Made by a program: the position numbers and the translations under genes | DNA from: UBA1426 sp052034085 | GTDB lineage: Bacteria; Bacillota; Clostridia; Peptostreptococcales; Anaerovoracaceae | Direction of reading: 5' to 3' | Assembly: GCA_052034085.1 (NCBI GenBank) | Contig: JBPOJA010000005.1 | Span: 1-64,000 of the forward strand | Length of the DNA stretch: 64,000 bases | Notes under the pieces: generated by a model | Seen by the model: only the letters and a program-made list of their open reading frames with translations | Databases searched by the model: none | What the model was told of the DNA's origin: nothing | In this document: piece after piece, positions 1 to 7,849 of the stretch | Layout: each line of letters starts with the position of its first letter | Numbering within the stretch: position 1 is the first letter of the stretch

Positions 1-26
1 ATGTCAAAAGGGCTGTCCCCCTGTCA
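1..26. repeat. REP-like palindromic repeat, copy 1
   Basis: This is an imperfect palindrome with the core AAAGGGCTGTCCCC flanked by TGTCA and its complement. It lies just downstream of the grdC-grdD fusion gene, which ends at 48. A second CTGTCATCTC follows directly, so the right arm is partly duplicated. The same element recurs at 7.2-7.8 kb and 58.3 kb. It resembles the dispersed palindromes that REP-associated transposases are thought to spread; no transposase gene is present in this window. Confidence 0.75.
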
Positions 27-47
27 TCTCCTGTCATCTCTGCCATC

Positions 48-2624
48 TTAAATATATTTCGCTGCTTTGAGGATCTCTGTGGCCTTTTCAACTTTTGCTT
101 CGTTTACAAGAACCACTGGCCCGGTGCATCCCATTCCGGTTTCGGCATAGATGCCTTCCTTCCAAAGACACTTGGCAGCATCTTCTATATCCATAACTTC
201 AATGCCTGGAATCTCGCCGGTTACTATTTCTTTTGGCGGTGCCACAGCTTCTCCTGCCGCTTTCGCATCACTTTCGGCCAAACCAGCCTTCGCAGCCACG
301 GCCTGATCCATTCCAGATGCCCTGGCTTTCCTGTATTCCTCCTTTGCCACAGAAGCCCAGTTGCCATTTAACAAATCACTCGCATATTCGATGGCCCCTG
401 CTATTACAGGCGCTCCGGAAGCTCTGGATACTATCATAATGAGTTTGTCATAGCCTTCCCCAATGCCCGGCCCGTAGCCATAGCCTGAAGATTCGTAATT
501 TCCTCCGGTGGAAAAAGCTGTAAGCATTTTCATCATAAGATTGCCGGTGAGAGAATCCATCACCAAAACATCGGCAGTGGGATTCAGAATATCGTTGCCA
601 CGCATGAAAACTCCTCCGTCAGACCTTCCTGACCGTGCAAACTCAATATCATAGCCTTTTTCTTTCATTGCTTTTAAGGCCATCTCCACCTGCCTTGCCC
701 CTTCGATATTCGCTATCCCCAGAGTGGGCTTATCTATGCCGCAGGCTTTGGCGGCAGCAATACCTGATACAGCATTTTTTACCATTGCCTCAACCCTGTC
801 TGCAGCAGCAGTGCCTGTAGTTGTAGCAATGAAAAGTTCCCTGCCCCTGGCCGGAGTGACAACTCTGCCTACTGTAGCTACACCTATAGGAAAGTTGTAG
901 TGCATGGTAACGGCACCCTGTATCTCGCCCGAGGCAAGCATGGTCTCCATCTTCTTGTGGGCAGTTTCCCCTCCTGATATATCACCCTCGATAACCACAG
1001 CTTCAAACCCTTTCCTTCTGGCCAGCTCAACACCTTCATATACTGCTTCCATGCCCAGTTCGCTACCCTCGGCTGCAACACCTATTACTGGACGGCTTGC
1101 CGCAGAAGTTCCCGTTCTCATGCCGGCGCCAGTACCTGCTCCGGATTCTGCACCTTCATTTGCGACTAACTGCCGAGCCTTTTGTACCACAACTGATACT
1201 CCGTCAAAGAGATTGGTCATCCGGCCAAGGAAAAGGCTTCCTTTTCCGATTATCATGGCCTTTTCAACTTTGCCGGACAGAATATACTCCCTTAAAAATC
1301 CCAGATAGGGGACACCCGAGGGAATATGGCCCTGAGTCGGTGCCCAGCCCGGCATCCCCCTGTCCTTAACGAAATCGGTGATATCTGTCCTCTCCAGGTC
1401 TCCTTCCTTAACACCCAAAGCTGCTATCATTTTAAAGTTTGCCTCAGGGACGTCTCCTGCCCCGGCGGGTTTTGTTATATCCGGGTTTTGCATTTCTGCT
1501 GCATATTTATCAATATCCTTTATGGATATACCTGCATTCTTAAGGGGTTCAGCCACCAGAGAAGTCATAACAGCCTGGGGAGAGGAACCGGTTCCTACTT
1601 TGTGCCAGCCGACTATATCCGTGTTGACTTCGGGATTAACCCCGTCATGTTCACTTAATAGTACAGAAAAGCCCCCAATTACATCTTCAAGAATCGGCAG
1701 ATCCTTTTTCACATGGTCTTTGCCGTTCATTCCGAGTTTTGCCGTGGATCCGCCCGCAAATACCACCACGTTCCTATAGGTGCCGGCCTTGACGAGTGAT
1801 GCGCCCTGAATCAGAGCATGAACCGGTGCGGCACAGAAACCTCTCGTGTCGGCTCCTGTAGCATTGGTCAGGCCTGCGATTTCCGCCACTGCCTTGGCAA
1901 AGTTGCCTCCGCCCCTCTGGTTCATATCTCCGCAGGCCTCCTCGCTGGCATCTATAACATAATCAATTTCAGCTTTTGATATGCCGCTGCTCTTTATAAG
2001 ATGAAGCATGGCCAAAACACCTGAAGCCTTGTAAGCGATGTTTTCCAGGAGAATATGAGACGTGAGTGACACATCCACATCATGGCCCTGTTTCACATAG
2101 CCCACTGCTTTTCCATTGTGATAGAGTGGCTCAGAATGGCCATCGTTCAGGTGTCTGTCAACATCTTCCGCAGATACTCCCTCCTTAAGTCTGGCCAGCA
2201 TTTCTTCATCCAGTAGAGGGTGAACTGCCAGTTTGCCCCTTATAGTGTCAACGAAAGTTTTTTCCAGAAATACCAGGTCAAAAACATCGCAGATCTGCAT
2301 CAGACCCAAAAACTCATCCTGGGGCATGATTTCCCCGTATTTTCCAAAGCGGCCTGCTCCGCCTGCGGCACCAGCAACCTTTTTGTCTGCCCATGGCATT
2401 TCAAAGTTTAAAAGATCTTCAGGTCTCATATTGCCTATGTAAACCTGATTGGGCGGGTAAACAACAACATCTTCATATGCCCGCAGATGGTCGGGCAAAA
2501 CTTTTAAATATTCCGAATCGGGGTTAACCACTCTTTCTGTAGTTTGAGTGGTTCCGTTATGTATTACAAAATCCGGTCCATGAACCAGAATATAGCCTGT
2601 GCCCTTAATAACAGCGTTTTTCAT
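48..2624 (-). CDS. grdC/grdD: Glycine reductase complex component C, GrdC-GrdD fusion
   Basis: Component C takes the carboxymethyl group from selenoprotein A and releases acetyl phosphate. It is normally made of two separate proteins: GrdC (beta), which resembles beta-ketoacyl-ACP synthase III, and GrdD (alpha), which resembles PlsX. Here one 858-residue reading frame contains both. Residues 1 to about 485 are GrdC-like, with a candidate active-site Cys264 in GFCAAPVHA and GGST at 291-294. Residues about 486-510 are a Gly/Ala/Ser/Thr-rich linker. Residues about 511-858 are GrdD-like, ending in ETGMGCTGPV with Cys833, which corresponds to the C-terminal cysteine known to matter in GrdD. The ATG at 2624 was chosen because AAAGGAG lies just before it; an in-frame extension to 2771 would read through a terminator. 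The gene is last in the grd cluster, separated from grdA by that terminator. The fusion lacks the usual GrdC C-terminal tail and GrdD N-terminal helix. Confidence 0.93.
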   Translation of the reverse strand: MKNAVIKGTGYILVHGPDFVIHNGTTQTTERVVNPDSEYLKVLPDHLRAYEDVVVYPPNQVYIGNMRPEDLLNFEMPWADKKVAGAAGGAGRFGKYGEIMPQDEFLGLMQICDVFDLVFLEKTFVDTIRGKLAVHPLLDEEMLARLKEGVSAEDVDRHLNDGHSEPLYHNGKAVGYVKQGHDVDVSLTSHILLENIAYKASGVLAMLHLIKSSGISKAEIDYVIDASEEACGDMNQRGGGNFAKAVAEIAGLTNATGADTRGFCAAPVHALIQGASLVKAGTYRNVVVFAGGSTAKLGMNGKDHVKKDLPILEDVIGGFSVLLSEHDGVNPEVNTDIVGWHKVGTGSSPQAVMTSLVAEPLKNAGISIKDIDKYAAEMQNPDITKPAGAGDVPEANFKMIAALGVKEGDLERTDITDFVKDRGMPGWAPTQGHIPSGVPYLGFLREYILSGKVEKAMIIGKGSLFLGRMTNLFDGVSVVVQKARQLVANEGAESGAGTGAGMRTGTSAASRPVIGVAAEGSELGMEAVYEGVELARRKGFEAVVIEGDISGGETAHKKMETMLASGEIQGAVTMHYNFPIGVATVGRVVTPARGRELFIATTTGTAAADRVEAMVKNAVSGIAAAKACGIDKPTLGIANIEGARQVEMALKAMKEKGYDIEFARSGRSDGGVFMRGNDILNPTADVLVMDSLTGNLMMKMLTAFSTGGNYESSGYGYGPGIGEGYDKLIMIVSRASGAPVIAGAIEYASDLLNGNWASVAKEEYRKARASGMDQAVAAKAGLAESDAKAAGEAVAPPKEIVTGEIPGIEVMDIEDAAKCLWKEGIYAETGMGCTGPVVLVNEAKVEKATEILKAAKYI

Positions 2625-2732
2625 TCTTTCTCCTTTCGATTCTGGCGGCAAGCCTTCGTTTCCGGCGGCCGGCTTTTGTTTCTGGCGGCCGTTTCCAGGC
2701 CGGCCGCCTGCCCCGCCGACCCTGTGCAAAAT

Positions 2733-2761
2733 CAAAAAGGCGACTTGTAGCCGCCTTTTTC
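2733..2761 (-). terminator. Intrinsic terminator or attenuator between grdA and grdC-grdD
   Basis: On the minus strand AAAAAGGCGGC pairs with GTCGCCTTTTT around a short loop, and the stem ends in a T-run. It begins a few bases after the grdA stop codon. Partial termination here would give more GrdA than component C, which fits GrdA's role as the small carrier shared between components. This role is an inference. Confidence 0.7.
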
Positions 2762-2767
2762 CTGAAA

Positions 2768-3238
2768 TCAATACTTTGTGAACTGCTCCCTGATGGAAGT
2801 CATCTCGTTTACTATGTCGTCAACATCAAGTACCATTTCCATCATGCTGACCTGCTCATCGTAAACATCTGCATCGACTTCTTCTTTGATTTCCGGCTCG
2901 CAAATGTGATATACCCTGAGTCCCAACGAGACTCCCGCCAAAGGACCTGCGTAAGTCGGGTCGCCTGCCGTTACGGTTTCTGCAGCAAGACCTGCAGCTT
3001 CACCTTCTGCCGCACCCAAGAGAACCACTATGTTCTCTGCTCCGTGCTCTTCGGCATACTCTTTTACCCTCTTCTGGTTTTCCAGATCCATGGCTCCTGC
3101 GGCGGTTCAGACAAAGCACTCCGTTGAGGAGAATATCACGTCTGCTCCGGCGCTTACGGCACAGTCAGAAATTGCCGGTCCGGGAATTCCGTCTCTGTCG
3201 CCGATTACGATGACTTTTTTGCCTTCTAAAATTGCCAT
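2768..3238 (-). CDS. grdA: Glycine reductase selenoprotein A (GrdA), Sec44
   Basis: GrdA is the small selenoprotein that accepts the carboxymethyl group from component B as a selenoether and passes it to component C. The full frame encodes 156 residues when the UGA at 3107-3109 is read as selenocysteine. It starts MAILEGKKVIVIGDRDG, has TECFVUTAAGAMD around Sec44, and ends in the conserved IREQF segment. A conventional gene caller would report only the part after the UGA (3091-2768), starting at an internal Met. Sec44 matches the position known in GrdA. The ATG at 3238 follows a GGAG ribosome binding site. A stem-loop lies about 20 nt downstream of the UGA (see 3073-3086). The gene lies between trxA and a terminator. 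Selenocysteine insertion genes (selA, selB, selC) are not in the window and must be elsewhere for this frame to be read through. Confidence 0.97.
3073..3086 (-). promoter_or_regulatory. Candidate SECIS stem-loop of grdA
   Basis: TCTGG pairs with CCAGA across an AAAA loop on the minus strand, starting about 20 nt after the UGA codon. Bacterial SECIS elements lie directly downstream of the UGA inside the coding sequence, so the position fits. The hairpin is short, and a larger structure including the bases nearer the UGA may be the real element. Confidence 0.45.
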
Positions 3239-3275
3239 CACCGATCTCCTTTCGAAACATATTTTTGATTAATGC

Positions 3276-3593
3276 CTATACATATTTTTTAATCATTGCC
3301 TCAATGTTAGGCTTTGTGGCATCGTCCTTAACCAGTTCGTCGATTTTCTCTCCGTCTTTGTAAATAGCTATTACAGGAAGTCCCAACACCCTCTGGCTGA
3401 TTGCCAGTCTTCTTGCTTTGCTTGTGTTAAGTTTGGTGAACTTCAGTTTGTCGCCAAATTCACTGCTGAATTCTTCAATTGCCGGCATTAAAGCTGCGCA
3501 GGGCGCACAGCCGTCACCAAAGAAATCTACGAAAACATAACCTTCCGCTTCCAATACTTCTGTCTGAAAATTATCTTTGTCCAGTTCTATCAT
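3276..3593 (-). CDS. trxA: Thioredoxin with GCAPC active site
   Basis: This 105-residue thioredoxin-fold protein has its redox pair at Cys29 and Cys32 in GCAPC, where most thioredoxins have WCGPC. Glycine-reducing clostridia are known to carry thioredoxins with altered CxPC sites that work with their own reductases. Here it probably passes electrons from TrxB to regenerate reduced selenoprotein A after each catalytic cycle. The cis-Pro loop is visible as VLGLPVIAIY near residue 75. The gene lies between trxB and grdA in the same orientation, with short gaps, so co-transcription is likely. Confidence 0.93.
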   Translation of the reverse strand: MIELDKDNFQTEVLEAEGYVFVDFFGDGCAPCAALMPAIEEFSSEFGDKLKFTKLNTSKARRLAISQRVLGLPVIAIYKDGEKIDELVKDDATKPNIEAMIKKYV

Positions 3594-3641
3594 TTATTAT
3601 TTTCCTTTCTTTTTTGCATTTGCGCCAGTCATCCATACATA

Positions 3642-4577
3642 CTACTCCATTAGCATCTTCTCTACCTGGGTTGCCGCTATGGCTCCGTCGGCAGTAGCTG
3701 TTACCACCTGGCGAAGGGGCTTTTTCCTGATATCCCCTGCTGCAAAGACACCGTCTATATTTGTTTTCATGGCATCATCGGTTACTATGTAACCATTTTC
3801 CATGGTTATTTTGCCTTCGTAAAGCTCGGTCTGAGGCCTGAAACCTACAAACATGAACACTCCGAAAATGCCGTCTTCGGGATCTGCCTTGATTTCAGTA
3901 ATCTGGCCGGTTTTTACGTTTTCCACCACCAGGGTGTCCAAGACTTCTTCGCCCTTCATTTCCCTGACTATGGTGTCCCACATGAATTCGATTTTTGGAT
4001 TTGCCATAGCCTTTTCCTGGATGGACTTGGTGGCCCTGAGCTGGTCTCTTCTATGGATGATGGTTACCTTCCGGCCAAACTTTGTGAGAAAAATGGCCTC
4101 TTCCACAGCAGCATCCCCACCACCTACTACAAATATCTCAAGGCCCTCAAAGAAAGCTCCGTCACAGGTTGCACAGTAAGACACGCCCCTGCCCGTAAAT
4201 TCTGTCTCACCGGGGCAGCCTAATAGAGCCGGCTGAGCCCCATTGGCCAATATCACAGCCTTTGCTTGATATGTATCAGCATGACCCTTGATTTCCTTCA
4301 CATCGCCTTCAAGCTTGACTTCTTCCACTGTGTCATAAACAATTTCAGCTCCGAACAGCTTTGCCTGCTCAGTCATTCTGTTTATCAGGGTCTGTCCGCT
4401 CTCTCCCTCTACCAGGGAGCCGGGATAGTTGACAATTTCTGCGGTGTTGACTATCTGACCGCCTTCTCTGGCCTTTTCAATAATAAGGGTATCCAGTCTG
4501 GCCCTGCCCGCATAAAGTCCGGCAGAAAGGCCGGCTGGTCCTCCGCCAATGATAATTACGTCATAAATCTTGCTCAT
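3642..4577 (-). CDS. trxB: Thioredoxin reductase
   Basis: This is a flavoprotein of 311 residues, the usual length of a low-molecular-weight thioredoxin reductase. The FAD-binding GGGPAG is at residues 11-16, the redox-active CATC at 135-138, and a second dinucleotide fold GGGDAA lies near 152-157. The stretch HRRDQLRA fits the HRRxxxRA pattern of NADPH-using members. It should reduce the adjacent thioredoxin and thereby drive glycine reductase. AGGAGG lies directly before the ATG. The position between grdB and trxA indicates a dedicated electron supply for the cluster. Confidence 0.95.
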   Translation of the reverse strand: MSKIYDVIIIGGGPAGLSAGLYAGRARLDTLIIEKAREGGQIVNTAEIVNYPGSLVEGESGQTLINRMTEQAKLFGAEIVYDTVEEVKLEGDVKEIKGHADTYQAKAVILANGAQPALLGCPGETEFTGRGVSYCATCDGAFFEGLEIFVVGGGDAAVEEAIFLTKFGRKVTIIHRRDQLRATKSIQEKAMANPKIEFMWDTIVREMKGEEVLDTLVVENVKTGQITEIKADPEDGIFGVFMFVGFRPQTELYEGKITMENGYIVTDDAMKTNIDGVFAAGDIRKKPLRQVVTATADGAIAATQVEKMLME

Positions 4578-4616
4578 GTTCTCCTCCTGTAATCCGGAAT
4601 ATTTCAGTTCCTCATA

Positions 4617-5921
4617 TTAAAATACTGTCTGGTCCTCTACCTCGGTTGACAGGGCATATAGAGCTTTTTCCAGCAGATTTCTTCTTATCTGCTTCTCTTC
4701 CTCAAGAGTCAGGGCAGGATTTCCCAAAGGATGGGGAATAGCTACCGTGGGAACAATTCTGTTGGCCCCCACTGTCAGGGAAATAGGCACTATGGTGCAG
4801 AGGTGCACCACCGGCAGGCCTGCTCTTTCAATTTCTTTTACCATCGTTGCGCCGCAACGTGTGCAGGTTCCTCAGGTGGAAGTCAGAATTACCGCATCCA
4901 CTCCATCGGCCATAAGTTCTTTGGCAATTTCAGCTGCAAATACTTTGGCGCTGGCTACTGCTGTTCCGTTCCCTGTGGTGGAATAAAAATATCTGTGAAG
5001 CTTCCCGATTTTCCCTTCTTTTTCAAATTCTCTTAAAACATCCACCGGGAGTACTCTGTCCGCGTCCTTATTTGCATAAACCGGGTCATAGCCTCCGTGT
5101 GCTGTTTCGTAAGTGTCTTCCGTCAGGTCCATTACACCTTCCAGGTCGTATTTGCCATATTTTGATGCACTTGAAGATTCGATTTTGTCGGGATTTCCCT
5201 TGGGAACTATGCCTCCGGATGTCACCAAAGCTATGGTGGCTTTGCTGATATCCTTTACGGCCCACATGGGTTCTACTCTGTCAAAATCCGGCATAGGAAA
5301 TTCCGTAGTAAAGTCTTCACCCCTGAGTTTGGCAAGAAGCATATCAACCGCTCTTTCCGAACCGCGCTTATCTTCAAAAAAGTTAACCCTGAAACCTCTC
5401 GGAATATATCCGTCCTCTTTTGAAGAACCTATAGTCTCACCTTTCGCCAGCTTTAAGGCCAGAGGTGCCATAGCTTTTACGGCATCCCTCATCCCTGCTG
5501 CCGTGTCCCTTGTGGGAACTATATATAAGCTGGATTTAAAGCTCTCTACTCCGGGATTTTCTACATACATACCCGTAATGGCCGGGATATTAAACTCTTT
5601 TTGCACGGCAGATGCCACAGTTCCGCATGCCATACCGTATCTTCCCGCATTAAAGGCAGGACCTGCAATGACAACATCGGGTTTGAATCCCTCTATCAGC
5701 TGCAAAACTTCATTTGTGGCGCTTTCAGGATTCTCGTTAAAATAGGAGTCTCCGCAAATGACGGTTCCCACTATTTCTGCTTCTTCTCCGAAAGCAGCAT
5801 TAAAAGCCATACCCGGCCCTACAAAACCCTCCCTTGCTTCCGGAGGATAGTCTGCTTTTTCCTCACCGCCTATCTGGGCGAAGAACTGATTTATGTAATG
5901 AACTACTCTTATTTTTCCCAT
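4617..5921 (-). CDS. grdB: Glycine reductase component B gamma subunit (GrdB), Sec350
   Basis: GrdB is the selenocysteine-containing subunit of the substrate-specific component B, which activates glycine together with the pyruvoyl subunit made from GrdE. The complete frame encodes 434 residues if the UGA at 4872-4874 is read as selenocysteine 350. The surrounding sequence is LTSTUGTCTRCGATMVKEIE, which matches the family's UxxCxxC signature. Without readthrough the sequence splits into a 349-residue protein and a 75-residue fragment at 4617-4844, and both halves are conserved GrdB sequence. The start MGKIRVVHYINQFFAQ is typical. The gene begins 11 nt after grdE. The neighbouring glycine riboswitch favours glycine over sarcosine or betaine as the substrate. 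Confidence 0.97.
4845..4859 (-). promoter_or_regulatory. Candidate SECIS stem-loop of grdB
   Basis: CGTTGC and GCAACG form a perfect 6-bp stem closing a GGC loop on the minus strand, beginning 12 nt after the UGA codon. Both distance and position are right for a bacterial SECIS element read by SelB. The stem also encodes the conserved RCGAT residues, so some pairing could be coincidental. Confidence 0.5.
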
Positions 5922-5932
5922 ATGATTTCCTC

Positions 5933-7225
5933 CTATCTGGCCGAAAGCCTGTTGAAGCCCAGTTCGTTGGTAGCACCGACTATAGCCTGAAGCTCAATTT
6001 CTATGGATCCGTCACTGCCAAGGCTGCCTTTGAATCCCCCCGCAATTGTGTTTGCACTCTCCAGAATACCGATGACTTTTTCCATGGGAGGCAATTTAAT
6101 AAGCATATTTGCATTGCCGCCTGTCACTACCGCATTGGCCGCAGGATTAGCGTCTGCCAGGGACTGGGATGCCCCATCCCTTCCGGCATATTCATCGGTG
6201 ATTATTACGGTTTTAATGCCTTTTTCCTCTATTTTTTTGCAGTTCATAATCAGGTCAGTGTCAGGATTGCCAAAGCCTTCCTGAGAAATGATCACACCGT
6301 CAACGCCCAGGAATTCAGTCAGCTTTGCGGTCCAGTCCGAAGAACGCTCTTTGTCTGCAAGATATACATTTTCGTTGGTTATTATCATGCCCACAAAGTT
6401 CAATTCCGTTCCATGTTTAGCAAACAGGTCTCTTACCACAGGATTATTCATTTGATGGTAGGTCGTGTTCTTATCGCATGCAGAAACGCAGTTGCCGCTG
6501 ACAATGGCTCCGTCCATGGTTTCAGTCGGGAAAAGCATGGTGGTTATTGACTGCTTCATATCTACGCCATAAACATAGGTATCGTGAAGTAACCCCTGAG
6601 TCTGAAGCATCTGAACATAGGCAACTCTCGGCAAATCAGGGTATTTTGCAAGCCCCTCTTTTAATGACGGTGTTTCGAAGACTTCCACTTCATCGGGCTC
6701 AACATTTTCGCCCAGCTTGCCAAGATAATTTGCTGCTTTCAAACCGGCCAGCCTGAGTGCTTTTTCATGGCCGTGCTGGTTGAGGCCATCTGCCGGCTCA
6801 CATATCATTACAAGGTTAAACAGCTCAGAAAAAGGCGTATATTTTGCTCCCGGTCCGGTCATATCAATTATACCTTCCTGGAAGCCCACAATTTTTCCTG
6901 TAGTCACCACAGCTGCGCCTTTTAGCACATGGGTCCTTCCGCTGCCCACTGTTTCCACATGGGATATCACTCCGGGGAAAATTCCCGCTTTACTGCCTGC
7001 CGGCAAATCCACTTTTACCCTTGGCTCAATTACATCTTTTACCGGCATTATCCTGGTGCTTTCACCCGGTCTTGCCACATCAAACTCAACTGATTTAAGA
7101 TGTTCATCCTCAAGAATCAGCCTTCTGAGTTCATCTGCATCCACATAAATCACGCCGTTTTCCACTCTCGAAGGCGCTTCGAGCTTAATATCTTTGATAA
7201 AGATATTTCCTAGTTCCAGCTTCAT
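5933..7225 (-). CDS. grdE: Glycine reductase component B proprotein (GrdE)
   Basis: GrdE is the 430-residue proprotein that is cleaved to give the alpha and beta subunits of component B. Cleavage creates a pyruvoyl group that forms a Schiff base with glycine. The cleavage region is visible as SGNCVSACDKNT, with the candidate Asn245-Cys246 bond a few residues later than in characterised homologues. Overall length and the flanking motifs (MLFPTETMDGAIV before, NNPVVRDLF after) are normal. A GGAGTGAGAGA ribosome binding site precedes the ATG. The gene lies between grdX and grdB. A palindromic repeat copy (7246-7270) separates it from grdX. Confidence 0.96.
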   Translation of the reverse strand: MKLELGNIFIKDIKLEAPSRVENGVIYVDADELRRLILEDEHLKSVEFDVARPGESTRIMPVKDVIEPRVKVDLPAGSKAGIFPGVISHVETVGSGRTHVLKGAAVVTTGKIVGFQEGIIDMTGPGAKYTPFSELFNLVMICEPADGLNQHGHEKALRLAGLKAANYLGKLGENVEPDEVEVFETPSLKEGLAKYPDLPRVAYVQMLQTQGLLHDTYVYGVDMKQSITTMLFPTETMDGAIVSGNCVSACDKNTTYHQMNNPVVRDLFAKHGTELNFVGMIITNENVYLADKERSSDWTAKLTEFLGVDGVIISQEGFGNPDTDLIMNCKKIEEKGIKTVIITDEYAGRDGASQSLADANPAANAVVTGGNANMLIKLPPMEKVIGILESANTIAGGFKGSLGSDGSIEIELQAIVGATNELGFNRLSAR

Positions 7226-7245
7226 TCTCTCACTCCTTTACAAGT

Positions 7246-7270
7246 TGTCAGGGGGACAGCCCTTTTGACA
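7246..7270. repeat. REP-like palindromic repeat, copy 2 (inverted)
   Basis: This copy has the reverse orientation of copy 1: TGTCAGGGGGACAGCCCTT followed by TTGACA. It lies in the short gap between grdX and grdE, about 30 nt from the inverted copy 3, so the two could pair into one long hairpin in the transcript. Confidence 0.75.
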
Positions 7271-7300
7271 GCTTTTACTTATTGAACAATTCTTTTTAGA

Positions 7301-7327
7301 GTGTCAAAAGGGCTGTCCCCCTGACAC
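7301..7327. repeat. REP-like palindromic repeat, copy 3, inside the 3' end of grdX
   Basis: GTGTCAAAAGGGCTGTCCCC followed by CTGACAC. It overlaps the stop codon and last residues of grdX, so the C-terminal end of that protein (GGQPF) is encoded by the repeat. Confidence 0.78.
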
Positions 7328-7699
7328 AACATTTTTTAAGGCAGATACTATTAAACTATGATCAATTTCGCTAAAATCCGAAAGTATGTCCTTTGGTATT
7401 TTTTGCTGATTATCGACTGATATAACGGCAAATTTCCTGTATGTTTCCATGCTGTGTTCAATTATATTCAGGCTGTCTAAATCCAGCTCCCCCGGCTGTC
7501 CGCTTACGAGCACGGATTTATACGGTGTTTCGTTGGGTTTAATGCTGCCCGAAAGCGGATGGCTCAAAAGTCTGTAGCCCTTATGCACCATATCCCTGAC
7601 TTTTGTTAACACCTCTTCGTAGCTTCCCGCAACGTAAATTTTCTCCGCCGGAATGCTTTCGTCATATTGAACTTTGGGATTGTTAGTTATAAGAAACAT
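7304..7699 (-). CDS. grdX: GrdX family protein
   Basis: This small protein of about 131 residues is of the GrdX type found at the head of glycine and betaine reductase clusters. Its biochemical role is not established. The family pattern is clear: ITNNP at the N-terminus, VRDMVHKGYRLLSHPLSGS and IKPNETPYKSV in the middle, and GELDLDSLNIIE later. The ATG at 7699 (MFLITNNPK) was chosen; the longer in-frame start at 7783 only adds translated repeat sequence (TRGQPF and similar). The C-terminus (GGQPF) is also repeat-derived, so the natural end has been replaced by an inserted palindrome. It is the first gene after the glycine riboswitch and so the first gene of the grd transcript. Confidence 0.88.
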   Translation of the reverse strand: MFLITNNPKVQYDESIPAEKIYVAGSYEEVLTKVRDMVHKGYRLLSHPLSGSIKPNETPYKSVLVSGQPGELDLDSLNIIEHSMETYRKFAVISVDNQQKIPKDILSDFSEIDHSLIVSALKNVVSGGQPF

Positions 7700-7721
7700 A
7701 TATTTACCGTTTGTTATCTCA

Positions 7722-7783
7722 AGTGACAAAAGGGCTGTCCCTTTGTCATAATTTTCGTGACAAAAGGGCTGTCCCCTTGTCAC
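7722..7783. repeat. Two REP-like palindromic repeats in the grdX leader, copies 4 and 5
   Basis: Copies at 7722-7748 and 7757-7783 lie in direct orientation, separated by 8 nt, each with the core AAAGGGCTGTCCC and TGACA/TGTCA arms. Extra TTGTCACC units follow to about 7802. They lie between the riboswitch terminator (7812-7843) and the grdX start codon, so they are part of the grd leader RNA. Confidence 0.78.
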
Positions 7784-7811
7784 ACCTTGTCACCTTGTCA
7801 CATTTTGAATA

Positions 7812-7843
7812 ATAAAAAAAGCAAAAAGCGCTCGCCTTTTGCT
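7812..7843 (-). terminator. Intrinsic terminator of the glycine riboswitch expression platform
   Basis: On the minus strand GCAAAAGGCG pairs with CGCTTTTTGC (one G-U pair) and is followed by seven T residues. It lies directly 3' of the second glycine aptamer. In glycine riboswitches of this layout glycine binding usually prevents terminator formation and turns the genes on; that behaviour is inferred here. Confidence 0.8.
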
Positions 7844-7849
7844 CTGTTG

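Noticed and set aside
2625..2771. In-frame N-terminal extension of the GrdC-GrdD protein
   Set aside because: The extension would be translated from a terminator and low-complexity GGCGGC-rich DNA and has no homology to GrdC; a good ribosome binding site lies before the ATG at 2624.
4617..4844. Separate 75-residue gene after grdB
   Set aside because: It is the C-terminal part of GrdB read through the UGA at 4872-4874.
5113..5745. 210-codon open frame on the plus strand
   Set aside because: It is antisense to conserved grdB with no ribosome binding site and no recognisable domain.
5834..6550. 238-codon open frame on the plus strand
   Set aside because: It crosses the grdB-grdE junction on the opposite strand and has no family resemblance.
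7700..7783. N-terminal extension of GrdX
   Set aside because: The extra 28 residues are translated palindromic repeat; homologues begin at the MFLITNNP region.
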